The notes beneath the pieces were generated by a model. It had not been told where the DNA came from and made no database searches. It was given only the letters and a program-made list of their open reading frames with translations. Shown here piece after piece: positions 7,861 through 12,670 of a DNA stretch of 12,670 bases. Every line of letters begins with the position of its first letter. Position 1 is the stretch's first letter. Source of the stretch: an uncultured Lachnospiraceae bacterium (GTDB taxonomy: Bacteria; Bacillota; Clostridia; Lachnospirales; Lachnospiraceae); the NCBI GenBank assembly GCA_947594085.1, contig CANQEB010000045.1, forward strand, positions 1 through 12,670. Direction: 5' to 3'. A program made the translations under genes and the position numbers.

Positions 7861-7893
7861 AAAAAGCGCGCAGCAAAACGCTATAAGTCTGCG
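7861..7893 (-). terminator. weak candidate terminator after MATE gene
   Basis: On the minus strand CGCAG (7889-7893) pairs with CTGCG (7869-7873), and five T follow after GCGC (7861-7865). The stem is only 5 bp with a long loop. It lies between the convergent xylanase and MATE genes. Confidence 0.3.
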
Positions 7894-7977
7894 GCCACAG
7901 ATACTCATTGTATTCTGGTTCGACGATTTGCAACACAGCAAAGATCTTCGGTCATAGATTCTTTCATTACATTTCCA

Positions 7978-9435
7978 TTAAACAGCCTTCGGCGCGCAGG
8001 CAAACACCCGCGCTCCGGAGGTTTCTTTTTCTCCCAGCTCCCGGTACGTCCGCACGATCAACACAGCCGCGATCAGAAACGTCAGGAAATCGGACACCGG
8101 CATGGAGTACAGCACCCCGTCCAAGCCCCAGAACAGCGGAAGCAGGAACGCGAAGCCTACGCCGAAGACAACCTCCCGGACCATCGACAGCATCGTCGAC
8201 GCGGCCGCCTTGCCCATCGCCTGCAGGAAGATAAAGCACGCCTTGTTGACGCAGGCAAACACCACCATACACAGATAAATGCGGAACGATCTGAGCGCAA
8301 AGTCCGTGTAATACGTGCTCTCGTTGGCCGCGCCGAAAATACCGATCAGCGCGCCCGGGAACACCTCCACGATCACAAGCGCGACCGCGCCGACCGCCGC
8401 CTCGGCGGCCAGCAGCCTGGTAAACAGGCTCCGCACCCTTTCTTTCAGGCCCGCTCCCATATTGTAACCGGCGATCGGAATGCAGCCCGCCGCCATTCCC
8501 ACGACGATCGAGATCACGATCTGGAAGAATTTCATCACGATCCCCACCACCGCCATGGGAATTTGCGCGTACTGTTCCTGCCCGAATACCGGATCCTGCG
8601 CGCCGTATTTACGGATCATGTTGTTGATCGCCGCCATCGCGGCAACCAGAGAAATCTGCGAGAGAAAACTTGTAACGCCGAGCATCAGTGTCCGGCACAC
8701 GATGTTGCGGCTCAGGCGGAAGTCCGCCCTCGCCGGTTTTGTCAGCTTCATATGCGCGAGGTACCAGAGCGCAAGCAGCGCCGTCGCCACCTGGCCGATC
8801 ACCGTAGCCACCGCGGCTCCCATCATTCCCCACTTAAACAGGTAAATGAAGATCGGATCAAGGATCACATTGATCACAGCGCCGAGCAGCGTGGAGACCA
8901 TCGCAAATTTCGGCGAGCCGTCCGCCCGAATGATCGGGTTCATCGCCTGCCCGAACATGTAAAAAGGAATCCCGATCGAAATCCAGAAGAAATACTCCTG
9001 CGAATACCGGAACGTCTCCGCGTTGACCGTCCCGCCGAACAGCGTGATGATTGGGCGCGCGAAGATCAGATAGGCCGCGCACAGAAGCAGGCTGCCCACG
9101 ACCACCAGAACGACCGAGTTCCCGACGCTTTTCTTCGCGTTATCCGCCTCCCTCCTGCCGAGGCTCAGACTGACAAACGCGCAGCAGCCGTCCCCGATCA
9201 TGACGGCGATCGCCAGAGCGATCACGGTAAGCGGAAAGACCACCGTATTCGCCGCATTGCCGAACGACCCGAGATAGGCGGCATTGGCGATAAAAATCTG
9301 GTCCACGATGTTGTACAACGCCCCGACCAACAATGAAATGATGCAGGGAACCGCGTACCGGCTCATGAGTTTCCCGATGCGCTCGCTCCCCAGATAATGA
9401 TTTGCCTCTGCTTCCATAGTTTCCTTAATTTCCAT
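7978..9435 (-). CDS. MATE-family multidrug/cation exporter
   Basis: Integral membrane Na+- or H+-coupled exporter with two MatE halves, 485 residues, about twelve membrane segments. The first half starts after SERIGKLMSRYAVPCIISLLVG and contains YNIVDQIFIANAAYLG, GDGCCAFVSLSLGRRE and PFYMFGQAMNPIIRADGSPKFAM. The second contains GIVMKFFQIVISIVVGMAAGCIPIAGYNMGAG and FLQAMGKAAASTMLSMVREV. These are typical of the MepA-like branch in Firmicutes. The substrate cannot be told. ATG 9435 is chosen because AGAGGG lies 7 nt before it and the family N-terminus follows closely; the longer upstream frame passes through a terminator hairpin. The last residues (GARVFACAPKAV) are cytoplasmic. The gene follows the nitroreductase on the same strand but is separated from it by that terminator. 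No strong promoter was recognised; TTGTGC-17-TATTTT on the minus strand is the best candidate. Confidence 0.93.
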   Translation of the reverse strand: MEIKETMEAEANHYLGSERIGKLMSRYAVPCIISLLVGALYNIVDQIFIANAAYLGSFGNAANTVVFPLTVIALAIAVMIGDGCCAFVSLSLGRREADNAKKSVGNSVVLVVVGSLLLCAAYLIFARPIITLFGGTVNAETFRYSQEYFFWISIGIPFYMFGQAMNPIIRADGSPKFAMVSTLLGAVINVILDPIFIYLFKWGMMGAAVATVIGQVATALLALWYLAHMKLTKPARADFRLSRNIVCRTLMLGVTSFLSQISLVAAMAAINNMIRKYGAQDPVFGQEQYAQIPMAVVGIVMKFFQIVISIVVGMAAGCIPIAGYNMGAGLKERVRSLFTRLLAAEAAVGAVALVIVEVFPGALIGIFGAANESTYYTDFALRSFRIYLCMVVFACVNKACFIFLQAMGKAAASTMLSMVREVVFGVGFAFLLPLFWGLDGVLYSMPVSDFLTFLIAAVLIVRTYRELGEKETSGARVFACAPKAV

Positions 9436-9536
9436 ACAAACGCCCTCTTTCTTTTTTATCGAAAAAATACGCAAGCCTGTGCCCACGCACAAACGCTTTC
9501 GTGTGACAGGAAATCGGAAAAATTCCCTAACGACAC

Positions 9537-9583
9537 AAAAAACGTGCGGCACTCAACTGGATTTACGCATCGAGTGCCACACG
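9537..9583 (-). terminator. intrinsic terminator between nitroreductase and MATE
   Basis: Arms 9543-9554 (CGTGCGGCACTC) and 9572-9583 (GAGTGCCACACG) pair over 12 bp with one G-U type mismatch and a 17-nt loop. On the minus strand six T follow (9537-9542). It lies 130 nt past the nitroreductase stop and about 100 nt before the MATE start. A role as attenuator of the MATE leader is possible, but I saw no alternative antiterminator pairing. Confidence 0.8.
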
Positions 9584-9712
9584 TTACTGTCATTATACGC
9601 AAGGAATTTTATTCTGTCAAAGGCAGTTTTGCACAAAAAATAAGGAAACTGAATTCAATAAAAAGTGAGAGAATTCCCACCTGCCCTTAGCTGAATACTA
9701 TTACGTTCCCTT

Positions 9713-10459
9713 TCATGAAAAAGCATCTTGAGGTCTCGCATCCTGAGGTCTCGCATCTTGAGGTCTCGCATCTTGAGGTCTCGCATCTTGAGGTCTCGCA
9801 TCCTTCGATTTTGCAAATTCCGCCCCAACCTCAAAGTGATATTTCACAATGCCGAGATCGACCTTACTGAAGATTCCGCCCTGATCGGCAAAGGTCACAC
9901 TGCCGTCTTCCTTCAGATCGATCAAAAATTTCTGCTGATTGATGGCCGTCGGCGCAAGAAGCGCCATCTCCACCCCGTAGTTAAACCAGTATGGCTTCTC
10001 CCCGCCGGAGGCGATCACCTTCTCCGGATCCTTTGATCTGTGCTGCTTCCCCTGGTTCGCGCCGTAGCCTATCGCGATCACAATGACCAGCCGCTCGCCT
10101 TCTCCTACCTCCGCAGGCACGTTCTTCGGATTAAAAGTTCCCGCCCAGCAGGTGTTCAGTCCCAGTCCCTGCGCAAAGAGCACCAAACGCTCGCCATAGT
10201 ATCCGATCCGCTCTTCCAGATCATCCCCATCCTTGCCGATGCAGGCGATCACGCTAGGCGCGCTGCCGAGCCCCATAAATTTATTCAACACTCTGTTAAA
10301 CGTCTTCCCCGCCTCCGGACAAAACTGCATGTGCAGCCCGCCTGCCGCATTGCATTCCGCAATCTTTGCTTTCAACTGCTTTGCCTTGTCCGCTTCAATC
10401 GGCTTGTCCAGATAGCTCCGGACAGAGTGACGCGCTTTGATCAATTCGATTTGGTTCAT
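9713..10459 (-). CDS. nitroreductase-family FMN protein (TM1586 type) with DARPQ repeat tail
   Basis: Probable FMN-dependent oxidoreductase of the putative-TM-nitroreductase branch (TM1586_NiRdase), 248 residues; the natural substrate is unknown. The FMN phosphate region is IKARHSVRSYLDKPI (7-21). GYYGERLVLFAQGLGLNTCW (86-105), VIVIAIGYG (125-133) and the second-half repeat PYWFNYGVEMALLAPTAINQ (156-175) define the family. The domain ends near KYHFEVGAEF (206-215). Residues 220-244 are then five copies of DARPQ, followed by DAFS, encoded by a nearly perfect 15-bp tandem repeat. ATG 10459 has GAGGTG 4-5 nt upstream; a longer upstream frame would run through the regulatory boxes and is rejected. 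Four phased GTCC half-sites precede the gene, pointing to dedicated control. A terminator at 9537-9583 ends the transcript. Confidence 0.9.
   Translation of the reverse strand: MNQIELIKARHSVRSYLDKPIEADKAKQLKAKIAECNAAGGLHMQFCPEAGKTFNRVLNKFMGLGSAPSVIACIGKDGDDLEERIGYYGERLVLFAQGLGLNTCWAGTFNPKNVPAEVGEGERLVIVIAIGYGANQGKQHRSKDPEKVIASGGEKPYWFNYGVEMALLAPTAINQQKFLIDLKEDGSVTFADQGGIFSKVDLGIVKYHFEVGAEFAKSKDARPQDARPQDARPQDARPQDARPQDAFS
9723..9802 (-). repeat. 15-bp tandem repeat encoding DARPQ
   Basis: Five 15-bp units (9728-9802; minus-strand GATGCGAGACCTCAA) plus a 5-bp partial unit lie at the 3' end of the nitroreductase gene. Units are identical except for one A-to-G change (CAA to CAG, silent) in one copy. 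Copy-number change by slippage would add or remove five residues without changing frame. Confidence 0.95.
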
Positions 10460-10491
10460 AGTACACCTCGCTTCAATAATAGTGAAAAGTT

Positions 10492-10563
10492 TTTTGTCCA
10501 ATAGTAATCGCTTTCGTCCAAAACAGTTCAATTTTGGACGAAAAACCAATCTGTCGGACAAAA
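10492..10563. promoter_or_regulatory. four phased GTCC boxes upstream of the nitroreductase
   Basis: Boxes: TTTTGTCCAA (10492-10501), TTTCGTCCAAAA (10512-10523), its exact inverse TTTTGGACGAAA (10532-10543), and CGGACAAAA (10555-10563). The two central boxes form a perfect 12-bp inverted repeat with an 8-bp spacer. GTCC/GGAC cores begin at 10496, 10516, 10536 and 10557, a 20-21 bp pitch, so all lie on one face of the helix. A candidate minus-strand promoter, TTGAAC (10526-10531) and TACTAT (10501-10506) with a 19-bp spacer, lies within the cluster. No hairpin-plus-T-run is present, so this is not a terminator. Confidence 0.65.
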
Positions 10564-10582
10564 TGAAGAATCAACGGATTCT
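10560..10582 (-). terminator. weak hairpin after the 112-aa protein gene
   Basis: AGAATC (10567-10572) and GATTCT (10577-10582) pair around a 4-nt loop. On the minus strand the stem is followed by TCATTTTG. It is AT-rich and short, and lies just past the stop codon of the last gene of the KilA-N module. Confidence 0.35.
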
Positions 10583-10595
10583 CTTAATCAATTAC

Positions 10596-10934
10596 TCATT
10601 TCCTTAAACTATTGCAAAAATTAGGGGAATGCGTCTGAGTCATCGTCCGTTCTGATAAGGATTTATTTTCGTCTTCCCACGTCTCCCGATATTCTTCGAT
10701 ATAGAATTTAACGCAGTTCGGATATACATATAAATATCTCCTGCACACTCTTTTGTATAAATCTAATATTCTTTCATCATAGGCAAAATCCAACAAGTGA
10801 TCAAACAAATGCGATAATTCATCCTCTGAAACTTTCCTGCTGCACACGTCTTCGACCAATGGCAGGTAAATATCATACGCCTCTTGACAGAATTTCTTTA
10901 ACCTCTCCGCAATCTGAAAGATACTTTCTTCCAT
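10596..10934 (-). CDS. 112-aa helical protein of unknown function, downstream of KilA-N gene
   Basis: Unrecognised cytoplasmic protein, predicted mostly helical and acidic in the first two-thirds: QIAERLKKFCQEAYDIYLPL, then SEDELSHLFDHLLDFAYDER, LYKRVCRRYLYVYPNCVKFY and IEEYRETWEDE. A helix-rich core of about 85 residues ends in a polar tail (TMTQTHSPNFCNSLRK). The middle resembles small proteins I associate with clostridial accessory regions (pattern LLDFxxDExxLxLxKRxCRxY), but no function is known to me. The start is uncertain: ATG 10934 is preferred because GGAAGGG lies 7 nt upstream; in-frame ATGs at 10982 and 11012 have weaker sites. The region between it and the KilA-N stop at 11026 is short, so the two genes are probably one transcript. 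No signal peptide or membrane segment is seen. Confidence 0.65.
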   Translation of the reverse strand: MEESIFQIAERLKKFCQEAYDIYLPLVEDVCSRKVSEDELSHLFDHLLDFAYDERILDLYKRVCRRYLYVYPNCVKFYIEEYRETWEDENKSLSERTMTQTHSPNFCNSLRK

Positions 10935-11025
10935 TGCACCACCCTTCCCCAATGTTTGAGTATCCCTTTTTATTTCCTCCATTTTTCTCTTTTCTTTTAC
11001 CCAAGATAGCATTTCTTCTGTCTTT

Positions 11026-11880
11026 TCACTCAGGATTACCTCCCGGAAACCTTTTCAGACTATCCATGCTGACTAACGATAAAGTTTCCATCTGCTTGAC
11101 CGCAAGTTCTCGCAACAATACCAGGCGTTCCGACATCTTTTTACCCTGCCCGATCAACACTGCATTGTAGCTTTCCATATTTGCAAATACCAAAAGCTGA
11201 TTGAGATCCGCATCATCCCGGATATTACCTTTCCTGCCCGGATTGACATCCCGCCACTGTTTCGCCGTTCTGCCAAACAATGCAACATTTAAGAGGTCTG
11301 CTTCGTTCGCATATTTGTAAGAAATCTGCTCCGGCGTAAGCTCCGGAGGTATCAAATAATCTTTGATTGCATCAGTATGGAGGCGGTAATTCAGCTTGGC
11401 TATCTCACGGTTCAGATTCCAGTTCAGGGAAAGGCGGCTGTTCTCGTCTTTCTTAAGCCTCTGATAATCTTTCATGATATAAAGCTTAAATTCTGCCGAA
11501 ACCCATGAAGCAAATTCCAGTGCTATATCTGAATGAGCATATGTACCTCCATAACGTCCCGCTTTTGTGACAATACCAATAGCATTCACACTCTCAATCC
11601 ATTTCGTTGGGGACATAGTAAATGCATGTAATCCAGCTTCACTTCTAAACCCGTCGAATTCGACGGGTTTAAAATCCGGGTTATGCAAGCTTTCCCATAA
11701 TCCCAAAAATTCGAGTGTCTCACGTCCTCTCATCCAATTCTTAATTACATCATTAGGAGCATTGCTTTTATACTTTGCAATATCAGTCAACGAAATGAAC
11801 TCATTTTCATAGTCAATTGTGTATATTCCAATGTCAAAACCTTTGGCATGAATAACATCTTTCTTTATATCTTTTGCCAT
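11026..11880 (-). CDS. KilA-N domain DNA-binding protein
   Basis: Protein of 284 residues. The KilA-N domain (about 14-145) is a DNA-binding fold known from phage and large DNA virus proteins and widespread as a stand-alone chromosomal gene in gut anaerobes. Visible landmarks are FISLTDIAKYK (28-38), NDVIKNWMRGRETLEFLGLWE (43-63), FTMSPTKWIE (87-96), GRYGGTYAHSDIALEFASWV (108-127) and FKLYIMKDYQRLK (131-143). The C-terminal half (145-284) contains HTDAIKDYLIPPELT, a NEADLLNVALFG segment, a WRDVNP motif and NLESYNAVLI-like FANMESYNAVLI. Its biological role is not established. ATG 11880 has GGAG 7 nt upstream. The gene has a candidate promoter overlapping a 12-bp palindrome, and a 26-bp perfect palindrome lies within codons 70-78. 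It sits in an AT-rich cluster behind an XRE-type gene, consistent with domesticated phage or plasmid origin. Confidence 0.9.
   Translation of the reverse strand: MAKDIKKDVIHAKGFDIGIYTIDYENEFISLTDIAKYKSNAPNDVIKNWMRGRETLEFLGLWESLHNPDFKPVEFDGFRSEAGLHAFTMSPTKWIESVNAIGIVTKAGRYGGTYAHSDIALEFASWVSAEFKLYIMKDYQRLKKDENSRLSLNWNLNREIAKLNYRLHTDAIKDYLIPPELTPEQISYKYANEADLLNVALFGRTAKQWRDVNPGRKGNIRDDADLNQLLVFANMESYNAVLIGQGKKMSERLVLLRELAVKQMETLSLVSMDSLKRFPGGNPE
11646..11671. repeat. 26-bp perfect palindrome inside the KilA-N gene
   Basis: TAAACCCGTCGAA (11646-11658) is followed immediately by its exact reverse complement TTCGACGGGTTTA (11659-11671), with no spacer. It encodes KPVEFDGF (residues 71-78) and uses CCC for Pro and GGG for Gly in an AT-rich gene. 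The central 10 bp, TCGAATTCGA, recur at 11935-11944. Confidence 0.95.
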
Positions 11881-11919
11881 ATGCTGTCTCCAATTCTAAA
11901 CTTATCTCATCCGATAACT

Positions 11920-11949
11920 TCTATACTAACTGTCTCGAATTCGAGCCAA
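11920..11949 (-). promoter_or_regulatory. KilA-N promoter region with 12-bp palindrome
   Basis: CTCGAATTCGAG (11934-11945) is a perfect 12-bp palindrome. A candidate minus-strand promoter, -35 TTGGCT (11944-11949) and -10 TATAGA (11920-11925) with an 18-bp spacer, overlaps it, so a bound protein would block the promoter. The upstream XRE-type protein or the KilA-N protein itself are candidate binders. Confidence 0.45.
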
Positions 11950-11955
11950 TTGAAT

Positions 11956-12150
11956 CTATCCTCGTTTCTTTATCAACTTCTCATACTTCATCTGATACTC
12001 TAGCAACCGCGGGATATATTCCGGCGGAGTGCGTCTGCCTGCTTCCCAGTCCTCCAGAGTACGGACAGGTATTCCCGTATGAGTCGAAAATTCTTTCCTG
12101 TTCTCGCCTGTTTCCTCACGAAGTTCCATTATCCTTTTCGCTATATCCAT
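11956..12150 (-). CDS. XRE-type helix-turn-helix protein
   Basis: Small DNA-binding protein of 64 residues, essentially one Cro/cI-type domain. The sequence IAKRIMELREETGENRKEF is helices 1-2; FSTHTGIPVRTLEDWEAGRR carries the helix-turn-helix with the recognition helix VRTLEDWEAG; PPEYIPRLLEYQ forms the following helices, and a basic tail (KLIKKRG) ends it. It probably acts as a dimeric repressor, perhaps of its own operon. ATG 12150 is preferred because GGAGG lies 9 nt before it, versus 3 nt for the in-frame ATG at 12156; the still longer frame lacks a ribosome site. It starts about 30 bp after the stop of the 64-aa protein gene and ends 75 bp before KilA-N, with a palindrome in that gap. 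Confidence 0.8.
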   Translation of the reverse strand: MDIAKRIMELREETGENRKEFSTHTGIPVRTLEDWEAGRRTPPEYIPRLLEYQMKYEKLIKKRG

Positions 12151-12181
12151 ATCCATCGTCCTCCACGCATTGCGATATATA

Positions 12182-12376
12182 TCATAGCACATGATCTGCT
12201 TTTTCGCAATGTATGTCCCGCATTTCTTCCTGCTCTATCTTTTTAAGCACATCCGGTCCGTATTTCAGAATCAGCCTGCTCATCACATCAATACAGTGTT
12301 CAAAGGTAGTATTATCCTTCGGATCGGCATAATAAGTGTTTTTCTTCTGTTCTACATAATGCTCTCCCTCCTGCAC
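12182..12376 (-). CDS. small acidic/helical protein of unknown function, possibly start-mutated
   Basis: A frame of 64 residues from GTG 12376, with TTFEHCIDVMSRLILKYGPDVLKKIEQEE as an amphipathic helical core. I do not recognise the family, but such small proteins often precede XRE-type genes in clostridia (impression only). The start is problematic. A near-perfect ribosome site AGGAGGGAG (12364-12372) is followed 6 nt later by ATG (12355-12357), but that ATG is out of frame and directly followed by TAG. The GTG lies upstream of that ribosome site with no good site of its own. One lost base after the ATG (ATG-GTA-GAA to ATG-TAG-AA) would explain this, making the gene a possible pseudogene. 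It directly precedes the XRE-type gene. Confidence 0.5.
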   Translation of the reverse strand: MQEGEHYVEQKKNTYYADPKDNTTFEHCIDVMSRLILKYGPDVLKKIEQEEMRDIHCEKADHVL

Positions 12377-12485
12377 TCTCGCTATAAGATTCCGGTATCT
12401 TCAAAGCATGATCGCCACTGGTAGCATTTTTCGTAACATACCCACCTCATGCAAAGGTAGATATTTGATTAATCTTAAGTTACTT

Positions 12486-12593
12486 TTACTTCATGCCAGG
12501 CTGCTTTTTCAGTATGGCATTCTGCACTTTCCAGAGCCTATCCATGTCTACTTTTACTGTCTCCATATCCGTCTGATAAATGCTTCTCCTCAT
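12486..12593 (-). CDS. possible 35-aa small protein
   Basis: Small frame starting ATG 12593 and ending TAA 12486, translating as a basic helical peptide with METVKVDMDRLWKVQNAILK in its middle. The composition looks protein-like, and the direction matches the cluster. The support is limited: no ribosome site precedes the ATG, and GAGGAG lies just inside the frame. A TTGACA (12623-12628) upstream could be a -35. It may be the decayed end of a larger gene or a real small protein at the head of the module. Confidence 0.3.
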   Translation of the reverse strand: MRRSIYQTDMETVKVDMDRLWKVQNAILKKQPGMK

Positions 12594-12599
12594 CTATGT

Positions 12600-12628
12600 T
12601 CTATTGTATTGTCTAATAGCTATGTCAA
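12600..12628 (-). promoter_or_regulatory. possible promoter at the head of the KilA-N module
   Basis: A perfect TTGACA (12623-12628, minus strand) is present. At 17-bp spacing only AATAGA (12600-12605) is found; the better TACAAT (12603-12608) is only 14 bp away. The pairing is therefore uncertain. Confidence 0.3.
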
Positions 12629-12670
12629 ATGAAGGTTTTATAAAATAGAAACTGCCACACAAATCGATTT

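Noticed and set aside
8563..9336. Long open frame on the plus strand opposite the MATE gene
   Set aside because: Arg/His/Asp-rich composition typical of antisense to a GC-rich membrane protein gene; no start signals.
9476..9494. TGTGC-CCAC-GCACA inverted repeat before the MATE gene as an operator
   Set aside because: Arms of 5 bp are too short to stand out, and no promoter could be placed firmly around it.
9436..9552. 39-residue N-terminal extension of the MATE protein
   Set aside because: It would start inside the terminator hairpin and lacks a ribosome site; ATG 9435 has both a site and family support.
9723..9802. Short tandem repeats as a CRISPR array
   Set aside because: Units of 15 bp are contiguous with no spacers and lie within a coding frame.
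10460..10561. N-terminal extension of the nitroreductase to 10561
   Set aside because: It would be coded by the phased regulatory boxes; ATG 10459 has a good ribosome site and the family N-terminus.
12377..12450. 22-codon frame with three Cys residues on the minus strand between the two small genes
   Set aside because: No ribosome site, short, and no recognisable pattern.

Overview
The window reads as chromosomal DNA from a clostridial Firmicute, most likely Lachnospiraceae-like. This rests on strong AGGAGG-type ribosome sites, sigma-A-type promoters, intrinsic terminators and the gene families present (class I KARI, MetY, FCD-GntR, an intracellular GH10 xylanase, a TM1586-type nitroreductase, a chromosomal KilA-N protein). 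No RNA genes, transposases, CRISPR arrays or integrases were seen. Positions 1-10560 are GC-rich; the last 2.1 kb are visibly AT-richer.

Layout. Minus strand, 1-1315: an NhaC-type Na+/H+ antiporter cut by the window edge, then a small secreted protein, served by a promoter at 1287-1315. Positions 1-79 form a 22-bp inverted repeat that looks like an assembly fold-back. 1346-2918 (-): metY with a consensus promoter and a long terminator hairpin. 3013-5130 (-): ilvC with its own promoter and a candidate operator at the transcription start, preceded by a GntR/FCD regulator. 5177-5274: 18-bp tandem repeats. 5294-6178 (-): an AraC regulator divergent from a plus-strand GH10 xylanase (6436-7839); the shared spacer holds two direct half-sites 21 bp apart abutting the xylanase promoter. 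7978-9435 (-): a MATE exporter. 9713-10459 (-): a nitroreductase ending in a five-copy DARPQ repeat, preceded by four GTCC half-sites on a 20-21 bp pitch.

10596-12593 (-) is an AT-rich accessory module: a possible 35-aa ORF, a 64-aa protein, an XRE-type HTH protein, a KilA-N protein and a 112-aa helical protein. Two perfect palindromes sharing a 10-bp core lie in it, one (26 bp) inside the KilA-N reading frame and one (12 bp) in the KilA-N promoter.

Stretches without a gene: 1195-1561 holds the promoter at 1287-1315 and the metY terminator. 2846-3111 holds the metY promoter and ilvC terminator. 4138-4416 holds ilvC control sites and an in-frame open stretch behind the gntR stop. 6179-6435 holds AraC/xylanase control sites. 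9436-9712 holds one terminator. 12377-12670 holds one possible small ORF and a -35-like box; I see nothing else there.

The strongest oddities are the paired palindromes around the KilA-N gene, the phased boxes before the nitroreductase, repeat-driven tails and insertions in several proteins, and a start-stop codon pair behind a near-perfect ribosome site in the 64-aa gene.
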